Of a DNA stretch of 64,000 nt, positions 1 through 12,000 are shown one piece after another. The stretch is taken from the NCBI RefSeq assembly GCF_003073045.1, contig NC_037594.1:21520927-21584926 (forward strand), read 5' to 3'. Below the pieces are notes generated by a model that saw only the letters and a program-made list of their open reading frames with translations, was not told where the DNA came from and searched no databases. Numbering within the stretch: position 1 is the stretch's first letter; each line of letters begins with the position of its first letter. The DNA comes from Pomacea canaliculata (taxonomy: Eukaryota; Mollusca; Gastropoda; Architaenioglossa; Ampullariidae). A program made the translations under genes and the position numbers.

Positions 1-982
1 TTCAATTAAAACACTGAGTCTATAAATGATACAGTATGTATGGATTAAATGTGAAATTTGCTTTTTTTTCTTTTCTAACAATGTCATATAAATGGTCTTT
101 TTGTGACAACTTGCAAACACATTTTGTTGATCTTTCACATGAATGAGTGCATGGTATTCTTGATGTGTTAAAGAGTTTAATTGCTTCTTTCTAATTTGAA
201 ATTATTTGAAAGCAGTTTAAAAATATATTTCATCAATCGCAATATTTTTGTCAGATGCAGGTCTCTAAATAAGATCTGTTTGATTATGGTACATATATTT
301 TTGGTAACTATATGTGGGATGTTGGAGATGGGTCAAACAGTTCTTTTCTACTCAAATTGTCAACAAATATCTTCAGAACTTTAGAAAGTATAGTTAATTT
401 TTTTTTTGCATGTATGCGTGTGCATGCGTCTTTGGACATGTATGTGACTATGGTTGGGTCCTTTCATGTGAGCAAGTAGCAAATTGTAGGCAAGTATCCC
501 ATCCAGTCACACTCCTACAAAGTTGTAATAAGCCAGTCTTTATCATAAACATGGTGGCAGCAATACAACAGCTTTATAACATGAACAAATTCTTAATCTC
601 TTAATGCTCAACATCCACAAAGAACAAAGTAGAGGGGGGGGGGGGCAGGGAAGGGAAATGCTGCTGTTATCAGTAACATCAAGAAAACTTTTGGGCATCA
701 GAAAAATAAAAACCACAAAAGATGTTTCTAAATTAAATAATAAAATGACTTTAATTTACATTTCTGATTCTGGTTCATTCCACTTTTTTCAAATAAAAGA
801 AACAGTAAAATATCTGGATAGCTATAATTTCATACCCACTACATAATTTACAGATCAGGTATGGTAAGTATCATGGTGTAATAATATTTCACTAGTTTTT
901 AACAGTTAATAAGTTTCAATCAGGCCACTCTCAACTTAAGAAATGACCAGTTTAAGCTTAAAAAGTATGAATTTGGTGTATC
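1..982. other. 3' flank of the PARP-like gene
   Basis: AT-rich sequence downstream of the minus-strand PARP-like gene. I see no exon with flanking splice sites or recognisable protein here; the short open frames have no family signature. A minus-strand ATTAAA (plus TTTAAT at 750-755), about 230 bases past the stop codon, is a candidate variant polyadenylation signal, so part of this stretch is probably 3' UTR. A run of ten G lies near 634-645. Confidence 0.5.
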
Positions 983-3900
983 TCAAGACTCAGTAAAATA
1001 CTGGCAAAGAGCTTTTTCCAAGTCCATTCCATTCTCCATTATGTAACGTCGAGCTGTCGACACATCCTCAGATGTTGTAATGGTCAGGAACTCTGCGATT
1101 AGGTTACTCAAAACCTGTCACAAAATATAACATTTAATGCAAAGGAACATGCATATGAAGATGTAAATCCCACACATGAAGGATTGAAAGCGCACATGTG
1201 CAATTTAATTCATAAATACATAACCTAAAATCTTTCAACCTGGACTTTGTATACTTTTTTGGATTTGTTTTTTGCACAGTTTTCTACTGTCTTCATTTCT
1301 GGCCCTTTTCATAAACTATGCCAAACTATAATACTTGCTGACAGTCCCCTTCTTACAAGTCAGTGGTGAAATTCTTTCCCAATAGGCACCAGAGAATTTT
1401 ATAAGCATGTCTATCTCCTTAGCTGTCAAAGTTACGCAAGTCAAGGTTGAGTCAGGTTCTCGCAGTCACACAGGGAAGTAAAATGGTCAAGCGCAAAACC
1501 CCCAAAACAATGATAAACTTGACACACCTCTGCCACACTATCATTTTCTACTTTTTCCTCTTCAGCAGATCCATACATCTTCCAAGACTGCTGCAGAGAG
1601 AATGAAAACAGCTGTTCAATATGTAGTTGAATTGTTGATTTCCATATTTTAATATAAAATGTAAAAAAATTTCTTTTTCCTCTGTTTTCATAACCTTTTT
1701 TCACTTGTTCTATTAGGTGTATGTGCTTGCATGCATCTTTGTGGAAATGCACAAAATATATGCTTTTCACAAGTTATACAGGTAAATTGTAAAAACAATT
1801 TAAGCATGAATGCACGGTACAAAGTCTCATGGCAGTACTCACTGAGGTACCACTCGGTGCTTTAATACTGCCAGTAGTTTCTGGCTTCTTGTCCTTTTTG
1901 GCTTGTTTTCTTCGCTTCCTCTCATCCTTTTCTTCTCTTTTCTTTTTTATCATCATATCAAAGAGCTAAAACAAAAATCAAACCACCTCACCCACAGAAC
2001 CATTGAAATAACTGCGATCTAGTTTATTTTAGCATTTATCCTATCCATCCGCTGCATAACTAGTTATATCCCTCATGAAAATGTTGTGTCAACATTAGAA
2101 ATTCAAAGCAATTCTGCCTGTTTATTTTTATTACAAAGAAGAACAACGTAAATTTTCATAAATCCTTAAGAACATGTTGGGAGGTGGGGGTGGGGGGAGC
2201 TCACCACAGTCCTGAAGAAGAAAGAAAACAAGTCAAAGATGTAAAAGATGCAAGTAAACAGCTGGAAATGGTTTTTCACATGGAACTTACAGCTTAGATT
2301 GTGACAATGAGAGTATTACATTTTAAGAGAATGTGTATTAAAGAAATGTGTTCTTGAGAATTAGCATTAAATGGTGGGGGAGAAATATGTTGCATGCATT
2401 AATATAGAAAATACAGAGACAACACTAAGGATTTTGTAGCACTTCTCTAAATGTACTGACTTAAGGGCACTTGGTTTTAATATTTTTGTTTAACCAGGGG
2501 AGGCTTTACAGCTGGATAAATGTGGGTAAAGCAGATGGTTGGAATCCATCTTCTACATGTAGTACTTTGGACATCATTAACCCCTTATACCTTTTATATT
2601 TTAATCTTTATCCTGTGCCATTTTTTTAAAAAAAGAATTCGCTTTCATTTTAACAGCATACTTTTTACATTTTTACAGTATTTCTCTGTAAGCATTAACG
2701 GTACAGACTGCATTTACACAGATCTCGACTCACAGGTGAGTTGGGTGGGCAGCTGTAATAGCAGACTCTTTTCCAATGCAGTCGATCATATCGTTTCTGT
2801 TCCTGAAAAATAAATCCATAAATATAATAATAAAAATGATCCAGCAGATAAGAAAAGTATAGCACTTCTTTCAGTGTTAAGAGCTTAAAGAAAATGTAAT
2901 AGTATACTAATAAGACTCAAAAACACTGTGAAGTCAGTGATTAGCAGGCCGTCTCAGTTCTTGTTATTTGGTTCCTCTTTGCATTTTCTGCATTTGCTTT
3001 TATTCATCATTAGTACTGTTGTTTATTCTTGTTTATTCTTGTTTATTCTCTCATAGTTTATGTTATTTGTTTGTTTTCTTGTCCCTCATATGCTGTCCAT
3101 GTCTCATTCTTGTTCTTAGGTGCTAAGAGCATGCTCCTTAGGAGTGTGAGTAAGTGCTTTACAAATTTTGCATTTATTACTGTTATTATGCCTCAAGAAC
3201 TGAAAGTGCTAAATCTTATATGGTATCTGGATCTGAAAAGACAATTGAAGAGAACACAAGTAAAAAATTCAAATCAGTCAAAATGAGAAGGAATAAGATG
3301 AACTAGGAAGAAACTTGCTGACTTCTATACCTCTGTGGGAGGTTTGTAAGGAATGCCCAGTTGTTTGGCTTTGTTCCTGCGGACATTGTCACGCAATCTT
3401 TCAACTTCGCGTGTATGTTCATCACAACTTGCATCAGAATCTAACCAAGGAAACAAACCAAAAACTGTGACAAAGACAAGCTATACCAGGGCACAGCCTT
3501 AATATATATCTATGTTATATATTATGGATTGGCAAGAAAGTTTGTTTGACAAGAGGAAATGAGAAAAAAAAAAAAAACCAACAAAAACAAGAGTACTATA
3601 TGCAAAAATGGTTCCTGATTTTCACACTTTTTAAAGACAATTTTTTTCTCTGTCTCTAATACTGTATTATATCTCAAATCAAGTATATTGACAAGAAGTT
3701 ATATACAAGATGGTTGCAACATATATTTTTCTGATTAAAGATTTATTTGTTTATTTATAAATTGATTCATACCCCTCACCTGAGTCAGGCGTAAGCAAGT
3801 ATAACCTGTCTAGCTCTTCTTCTGATATTGGAAGCTCAATAGACTCAAGATCTTCCTTATAAAGACCTGCACTGGGATCCTGGCATATGGGCTGGTCTGA

Positions 3901-6855
3901 AGGCAGAGGCTGAGGTGGAGCTTCTTCGTATGTAACAACATACTCAATCATAGCCCTACGGTTCTCGTATACCACAAACTCTGGGTAATCATTGGGGATT
4001 CCCTGCAGGTAGCAGGATATGTTAGAAACAAGGTTAATGCAGAAGCAATGATCAACTAAATGCAGCAATGAATATTTTTAAAATGATGGCCTTTTCTTTT
4101 CCTTCCAAGGATTATCACTATTTTCTCTCTTAGCTACCTCTGTTCTTTTTTTTTCAAATTCAGCTTGTGCAAGCCATTTCTGAGCTAGTTTACCATTACT
4201 TATTCTTATCAGGCTAGGATAGCCAAGGCAAGCCACCAGTTGTAACTAATTTGAATAAGAGACCTTAGAGTGTGGAGTGTGTACTCAGACTGAATACCTA
4301 AGTAAATATTTGCTCCTCCTTAAATGGATGCTGTCATAGAGAAGTGATTACAGTATTAATTTTCCATCTTCATCTTTATATCTGATTTCATTATAATAGA
4401 TTTCAGCATCCACACAGAAATCAGTACTTCAAATGATTTAATTATCATTGAAAACTTGTTTATCCTCAGGGTTGTGTGGAAATTTAGATGGTCTTGTACA
4501 TGCATTTGATAGGAATTAGCTGGCATAGTAGTCAAAAGTCTTTCTATTGCAAGACAACAAAGATTTGTAATAAAATGAAGCTGTAACATTCACAGTTAAC
4601 AATAATCTAGATTTTAAAATCTGTTGCTCATTAATCCCTATGCTGAAAGTATTGCCGTTTGATAAGAGTTATTAGCTAGTACCTGAACTGAGTCATAATA
4701 TCGCCAACCACCTTTACGCTGGAGTCTTTCAGGCTCCCGACGGAGGTCAGGGTCCATTTCACCACGTGGATATACCTACAAGCAAGAAAAACTGTCCATA
4801 ATAAAATTATAACATTCTTATTGGAATAGAAAGATAAAAATGTATGCAAATTGCAAGGCCACCTATATCACAGGTTTCTCATCTTGAATCTTTGCACATA
4901 CAGATCTGCATGCACACACACATGCTTATGTATCACCATTCACATGTACAGGGGGTAAAAAAAAATGCAATTGTTAAAGCATCTCAAATATTACTAATAT
5001 TATTAGGCAGCAATATAAAAGCACAAAATGTCTTTGCTGTACACATTAACAGTTACTTCTAGCAGTAAATTAATGCACATTTTCAAATGTCTGCTGCTCA
5101 CATCAATACATCCACAAAGTGATCTGCAGATATTGTTACCCTACCAATATTTCTCTGTGGAACATCATGTAAGCCATGCTTTCAGGCATAAACACTATTA
5201 CTTTTTTACAGAAACTTGGATGGACAATATACCATAAAGTGCTGGTGGCTTTAAATCACTTTAGTAACTTAGTTTAAGATCATCATTTACAACTACTGCG
5301 AATTCAATTTTATAATAGATTAGAAATATTTACAAGGACCTTGGAACCAACGTACTCGTGCTCTTCAAATAATACCTTAGAATCTCCCAGTATCACTCTG
5401 CACACAAGTATCATTGCATGCTTGCCTCTGTCATCATTAGTTTTGGCATACTGAATGCATTTCCTTGGATTGTCACTGCAAATAACATTGTGTAGTTTAT
5501 CTGTTATCTATAATAAAAATGTTTATGTAAATAATGTTTTGACCAGTTTTAGCACCTTATTATCTTCCATTGTACTGATAGTAAAATGATAATTTGTTAC
5601 ACTTCAAGCATGACAAAAATAATTACCTAAAGTAGATTCCCCTGCCAAAGCAACCTTGGAAGCTTAGTCTGGAATCCAGGCCCTCCTCACAGAGATCAAG
5701 TTTATTTGCCTGGGTGCCATGGTATAAATAGCACTCATTTAAGTCCTTTTCTGAAACTGTAGACATTGAGTTTGTATAGCTGCTGCTTCTTTCAATAAAA
5801 GATCTATTTGTATGCTGATTGTTTACAGATGAAACTTCACATATGGATATCTGCATGGATATAAATGCATGGCTCCATGCATATAAACAAAGATAGCACA
5901 TTCATCTATTCTCATTCTCTCTCTCACTCACACTCCCCCTCCAACTTCTTCTAAACTTCATACATACCTTGCTACACATCTTGTGCTTAAGGTGTGTTAC
6001 TAATAAACGAAATACTTAACAACATAAATATAATTTCTCAAATGTCAAAATACACTTCAAAGAAGTACCTGATCGACTGTTTTTAAGATGGTCTTTTTCT
6101 GATCTAAATCGATCCAGCAGCATACGGTTCTGCAGTCGTTCAACACATTTCACCCTCAGCCCAGCCTCCTCAAAGTCCACAGTGATGGCACTGTACTCCC
6201 AATCAATTGTTGAAAGTGGCACCAAGTGAAAACGTTGATCATCTTCTACTGGCAGTAATAAATCCCAGTTGCCTGGAACACCTCTTTCATTCAAAGGCTG
6301 CGGGCGAAGAGTGCTAATACCTGACTGCCCTGAATTTCCCTCTTTGTTATTTCTTTCTGACCACTCAAGATTAGGACCACTCTCAGATTTGTACTTGTCA
6401 GATCTCTCTAGACTTTGCCTTCGTTCTGACCTTTGGTAATTTAATCGTTCGATACTTGGGCGACGTTCACTTGTGTGCCTGTCAGACCTCTCTAGACTTT
6501 GCCTTCGTTCTGACCTTTGGTAATTTAATCGTTCGATACTTGGGCGACGTTCACTTGTGTGCCTGTCAGACCTCTCTAGACTCTGCCTTCGTTCTGACCT
6601 TTGGTAATTTAATCGTTCGATACTTGGGCGACGTTCACTTGTATGCCTGTCAGACCTCTCTAGACTCTGCCTTCGTTCTGACCTTTGACTGCTTATTCGT
6701 TCAAGACTTCTGCGACGTTCTGATTGCCTCTTCTCATTCAGTCTCTCCTCTTCCCTATCCTCATTCTGCATAAGCCTGTCAACATGATCTTGCTGATGTG
6801 CAGAATCAAGACAATTTTTGTATTCTACATCAGGAGTGGAATCTGTCTGCAGCAT
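983..6855 (-). CDS. PARP-family ADP-ribosyltransferase with UBA-like C terminus
   Basis: Ten coding exons join in phase: 6855-6069, 5756-5627, 5475-5376, 4775-4683, 4002-3780, 3440-3331, 2802-2734, 1965-1843, 1590-1528 and 1114-983, giving 609 residues from the ATG at 6855. Residues about 40-170 are Arg/Ser/Glu repeats. The PARP fold begins near VERLQN (about 225). It shows LYHGT (His275), GRGIYF (Tyr304) and PEFVVYENRR (Glu378), so the H-Y-E triad of PARP1 and tankyrases appears intact. After it come a basic Lys/Arg/Glu-rich segment (about 505-535) and a final exon resembling a UBA-like helical domain (FLTITTSEDV to ALCQYF). By family it transfers ADP-ribose from NAD+ to proteins. The tail could bind ubiquitin, by inference. 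The true start is uncertain because a related frame continues upstream. Which PARP subfamily it belongs to is not clear to me. Confidence 0.84.
6397..6732 (-). repeat. 84-bp in-frame coding minisatellite, four units
   Basis: Units at 6397-6480, 6481-6564, 6565-6648 and 6649-6732. The first three are nearly identical and the fourth has drifted. Each encodes 28 residues of the form SERRQSLERSDRHTSERRP plus SIERLNYQR. Because 84 is a multiple of three, unit gain or loss keeps the PARP frame. The motif (R-x-S-L/I-E-R) is a plausible basophilic-kinase target. The near-identity of three units points to recent expansion. Confidence 0.93.
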
Positions 6856-7058
6856 ATGAACGTTCTATTCTTTCTAGACTGGGACGTCTTTCTGACCTTG
6901 CTTTGTTCACTTCGAATGTGTCTTTCCTAGACCTTAGTAACCCCTTTCTTTCATCAGTTTCTTGGTCATTAGCAGAAAAGCTATTTGAAGACAAGCAACC
7001 ATTCTGGAAACCTGCCATAACTGAATTTCGTGTCAATCGGTGTTGCAAAAGGTCTGAT
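6830..7058 (-). CDS. Probable N-terminal part of the PARP-like gene, in another frame
   Basis: This minus-strand open frame runs into the start of the long PARP exon but in a different frame. It contains an ATG (MAGFQNG, near 7017) and ends in a repeat-like segment, SERRPSLERIER, matching the Arg/Ser/Glu repeat of the downstream frame. The repeat crossing from one frame to the other means both frames probably belong to one protein. No credible intron explains the switch. A splice acceptor (TTTAATCAG) lies just upstream, so the piece may also begin as a spliced exon. The alternatives are a one-base sequence error, a real frameshift allele, or an upstream frame with translation of PARP starting at 6855. 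Confidence 0.5.
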
Positions 7059-7239
7059 TAAATGTCACTCTTCATCATGTGTCTTCTACAACATATAATG
7101 CTATTTGTTTTATGCTGAAACATCTATCCAAATTTCTGCTATCAACATTCCACCAGCTGACCTGAAACAGAAAATTATATAACTTTTAGTGTTCCTATGA
7201 ACAAATTGAGGAAGCTTAAATAAAGAACTGTACAATATT

Positions 7240-7960
7240 AACAGCTGTAAAACCATATTAACAACCAATACCAACACACTTTCCTACCCATCACACAGAT
7301 CTTCACCAACGAGACCCCACGTCACAATTCATTCACACATGCCATTGTTCCTGCCATATGGCTGAAACCACAAATGACTGCTTTCTGCTGGTCCTGATGT
7401 AGACACACACAGAACAAGTAGCATTATGGGAACTGGTGCAACTTTCCTGATAGAACATGCTGATCATCTTAAATGTGGTGGCTTTGGATAAGTATGGAAG
7501 TCACTCTGGGCCATTCTAATGACCTTCAAGAAAATGTGCACAACTTGACCCAAACTGTTCTTGTCCTTGACTGGTAAGTTGTTGTAATGATAGCTGGATG
7601 AGAAGAACAGTACATATGGAACAGTAGATATGGAATTTGCAGAACAGCTGGAGAAATCTGATGGAGACAGAAAAAGATTTCAGCTTCCTGAAAAGAAAGA
7701 GGCACTGTTGAACCTTTCTCAGAACATCAAATGCTTGAATAGCAAAGTCTTTTGTCCAAGATGGTGCCCAGGTACTTAAATATATTGACTATATCCACAT
7801 CCTCAAGATGGATAACAGTTATGGAGAATAGTCGATGGATAATTCTGATGAAAGTCGAAGACAATCTCTTTAGTTTTACTAAAATTGAATTCTCTAAGAA
7901 ACTGTCATCATTCCAGGATATAAACTCATCCAAGGAAGCCACGAATGTTTACTGACGCAG
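7240..7960 (-). mobile_element. Decayed non-LTR retrotransposon (LINE), reverse transcriptase C-terminal part
   Basis: The minus strand encodes fragments typical of the end of a LINE ORF2: IFKYLGTILDKRL near 7740-7780, then a basic stretch like LRKVQQCLFLFRKLKSF in another frame. The frame is broken several times and no 5' or 3' end is visible, so this is an old truncated copy. The FKYLGT and FLRKL pattern is common in CR1/L2-like LINEs; the clade is a guess. Confidence 0.6.
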
Positions 7961-9092
7961 TAAAGAGAATGCAGTACATTAGGAGACTAGCTATTTTTTA
8001 CAAAAAGTATACACTGTGACCTGGACATAGTTCAATGTTATTTAAATAATGCCAATGCCACACCACCATTCACCAGCATTTTTTACCATCGTGTATAAAT
8101 ACCATCTGATAACAACAAAAATGCGTTAAGCAATTATCACACAGTGGAATAGTATCATCACCCAAGTCTCTGTGAAGTTCCAGTCAGTCTTCAGCAGACC
8201 AAATAAAGATTCACTAGCATAACATGGATTATTTGAACTGCTATATATATATAGAACTGTATGTAGTTCGAGGGCCTTCGGTAATTGTCGACTACCCCGC
8301 CTGTCCTGCTTGGGATCTATTTAGCTCACCTCCCCGTGCTGAAACCACGGATGACAGGAACTGAATGACTGTCTAGACCACTCCAGGAAAAGACCCACTG
8401 ATCCATCATAACCTTGCCCAACACGTAGCCCTTCATAAGGACAACATATTTTAACAGAATCGAGACATTCTTTGGGTCTATCTTTTTGATTTTACATTTA
8501 AAACTGATCGAGAACCAATATACCACTGTACAAATTATCAAACAAACCCTTTATTTCGTCAAAACGGAAATGAAATGCTGTATACGCTGTTTACACGATC
8601 TATTCATGAGATGAACGAAAACGAAAGTAAAATCGCAGTTTGTGAAAAAATGTATCATGTCAACATATTGATTTAATATTGTTATAGTTATGCAACTGCA
8701 CATACTTTCTGTTGATCTTTGCGTGCTACCCATCCTCCCACACTCACATGCAAGCACACGCACACATGGCAAGTGCGCGTGCGGACGCAAAGTAAATCGA
8801 CACGACGTACAGCCCATACAGATCGAACTGCATCGATTGTAGGACGATAACTGTCTAAAATAACACAAACAAATGGCTAATTTTTTCACAAAAGTAAAAC
8901 AATCTATTCATTAATAGCAAGAAAATATTGTTTAAAACTCACTTAAGACGAAAATGGGTAGCCGTCCACCTGGAAAACCCCACCCACATCGAACTGCCAA
9001 GTGCGCTCTCGTTCGACTTGAGGTTATCTCCCTTACAGTAAATCTCTGTTTTTTTCGCACGTGCCGTGTTTACATGTTCTAATGTAGCTGCT
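7961..9092. promoter_or_regulatory. Interval between the divergent PARP-like and ACL4-like genes
   Basis: No coding exon recognised. The PARP-like gene is transcribed leftwards and the TPR gene rightwards from ATG 9093, so their promoters and 5' untranslated exons should lie here. GC content rises around 8700-9080, which would fit a shared promoter close to 9.0 kb, but I see no TATA box. A first untranslated PARP exon could lie near 8.5-8.9 kb; I cannot place it. Confidence 0.35.
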
Positions 9093-12000
9093 ATGGGCAA
9101 GAAAAACTTTAAGAAGAAAGGAGGCAAAACTTTACGTAAGTATTAATTACAATTAATTAAAAAACACAAAAACCGAATTGTGTTTTTAGTTACTACATTT
9201 AATAATTAGCTTTCCGACATAGCTTATCAGACTCAGAGCACACAAAATGCCAGCCATATGATTTCTGGTACCGCTAGCATTATGAATATGATACAGACTC
9301 CTGTGTTCATGGTGCGACTTTAGTAAACAGCTATACTTTTGAAAACAGAGAAAGAAAATCGAGTACTAAAGTAGGACTAGTAGTTAGGGTGAAAGAAATG
9401 CAGGAAAAAAGCTTCTAATAAAATTAGTAATATTTCATTTTTACTACATAGTACTATTCTGTCTATTGTGAGAAATAAAGACTAGTTTTCTTAAATATAA
9501 TTTTTTTTTAAAGTTTGAAAAGGCATACCTTTGATCAGTAATAAAGATACTATTCAAAAATCTAGGGGTAACAGTTTACACAGTTTTGGCTGGGGATTGT
9601 ATAAGGCTTGAACTGATGTCCTAAGTTTATTTGTTGATGTGAATTGCCCATTGACTGGGACTTAAGCTGAACAGTTTGTTTTTTTCCCACGATGGTTGCA
9701 GAGGAAAGAAAACAAGAGCTAAAAGAGGCATCAAGAGCTTTAGGTGCTAAGAATGCTGCCAAGAAGAAAGCCAGTAGCTGTCCAGACTACACAATAGATC
9801 AGCTGCTTGACAAGGTAAATAAATGCACATGCACTTGTGTATGGGTGAGATTTAAAAAGTTTTGTCAAATTGTAAATATAAAAACACTTTGAAAGAGGTG
9901 ATAAAATTTTTATAAATATGCGCTTATCTACTTGTAAAAGCATAAATAAGCTGAAAAGAAATATTTGTTAATACCCTATTGAAAACAGTAGGATATCTTT
10001 GTTATGCCTGATATTTTTCTGTCCTGGCTTTATCTAGTACATTCACACAAAGGTATGAGTGCCCCGTTATAATTTGCAGACGCAACAGCTGATAGATGAA
10101 TTCCAATATGAATTGGCTCAAAAGTTTTGCCAACGAGCACTGGAAAAAGATCCTGACAATGTAAGAGCTCTTGAAACATCAGGAATACTGTTGCTGGAAT
10201 TGGGCAATGTAGAGGCTGCGAAACAGGTAACAAGTTCTTATTGAAGGCTCAACCTTTAGATATGCACCACCACATCTTACCATCATTATAGCAACCCTCT
10301 TATGGTTTTACCTTAAAGGAATTAATCTCCCTCATCCACCACCAACAGAGCTCATTGTTGTTTGAATTAAGACTTTGTTCAAGAGGTAGTGCTACTTAGA
10401 CAGTGAAACCTTGGCTGGTAAAAAAGTGATTGTACTGTACATTATTTAGTGTCCATCAAATTAGGTTTGCGTTAATCTTGTGGTTTGTGTTGTTTCTGAA
10501 GTATGCAGCTTTTTTTTTGACAGTGCTTTGGCCGAGCAGTAGAAGTTTGTCCAGAATCTGGATTCTCCAAGTACATGTATTTAGGTCAAATCTTTCAAGG
10601 GGCACAGGCAGTTGATTGTTTTCAAAAAGGAATAGAGTTAATGTTAAAGGAGAAAGGAGAAAAGGAAACTCAAGAAGTAAGTTGAATGCTCAATGTTACT
10701 CAAAGTTAATTAGAATAGGAAAAAAATAAACATTGTTGTTTCAGCCTACATGGCCTTAATTTTCATTTCTCCTTGACCTTTGTATCATACGCATGTCTTT
10801 ATCATTATGTATGTACATCAGTTAATTTGCATTGTCACATTTAATAGTAATATTTTTATTGATGCTTATTAAATTGTCATTATTAGGTGGCTGCAGCATG
10901 CAGAGGATCTAACGAAGGACCTTCTGACAGAGATATATCAAATGCATATTGCTCTGTGGCAGAACTTTATCTCACAGATCTATGGTATGGTGCTAATTAA
11001 CATAACAAAATAATGTTTGTTTTGCTTGGTGCTGTAATTTCGTATTGTGGAACATTTTTTGTTTTAAAATAACTCTGTTTTATTTTATATTGTAGACATT
11101 AATATAATATCTGCTATTATTTACATCTAGTAAATTTTATTGTTATGGAAGTTATTATCATGTTGTTTCTTACAGTTGTGAAGAGGGTGCTGAAGAGAGA
11201 TGTGAGGAAAATGTTGAAAAAGCTGTATCGTTAGACCCCAACAACCCTGAAGCTTTACAGTTGAAAGCCAGTTTTCTTTTGTCAAAAGAGAAATTAGACG
11301 TAAGAAAATAGTCGTGTTGGTACAAAATATGTGCACATAAATTTTGTTATGTTTCTTAGTTTGTTAATGTCTTGTCATCAGAGAGCAAAAAAGCATTGAA
11401 CTATGCATATTAAAGTTTGTCATTCTATTTCCATTTGTGCTGTTGATCTGTTTTGTTACTTTAGTGAGATAAGTCATTTTTAAAATTCTTTACTTTATTC
11501 AATTTATTTCTGATACAGAGCAAAGGATGAAGGCTTTTCAGTTTGCATTTTACCTCTTTTCTTATTTGGATGTATAAGTGCTTGTTAATTTGGTTTGTGA
11601 TAAAATAGCATTAACAAGTTACTGTTACTTGTTTTCAGGAAGCCAAGGAAATAATTAAACATAGTGTTTCACTGTGGTTGCCACAGTTACAAGCTGAAGA
11701 CAAATGTGAGGGCGATGATGAGGAATTTGATCCTGTTGAGGTGGGTGAATAACCAGGCTGTCTAAAATTATATATATTTTATTACATTTGATGATGGTGT
11801 GCTGCTTGTTCAATGTCTGACATAATTCTAATGGTCTTCAACACAGCTTTAGTTATTGCCTCTAATACATCCATCATTTAGGTATCTTTAAAATATTTTA
11901 ATTACAGATGAACATTTTTTTGTAATTTTATAAGGAAATTTAAGATTTTTTTTTTCAGTCTTGTCCTCTAAGCTATAACACAAGGATGCAGTCTGCCAAA

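Noticed and set aside
2190-2225. A possible 7-base micro-exon in the PARP gene (between CTTCTTCAG and GTGAGC on the minus strand)
   Set aside because: Including it would shift the frame between exons that otherwise join in phase.
6397-6732. Regularly spaced repeats that could be taken for a CRISPR array
   Set aside because: The units are contiguous 84-bp coding repeats without spacers, in a eukaryotic exon.
6456-6773. A 105-codon plus-strand open frame opposite the PARP repeat
   Set aside because: It is the antisense shadow of the 84-bp in-frame repeat; its own peptide is simply periodic and has no splice context.
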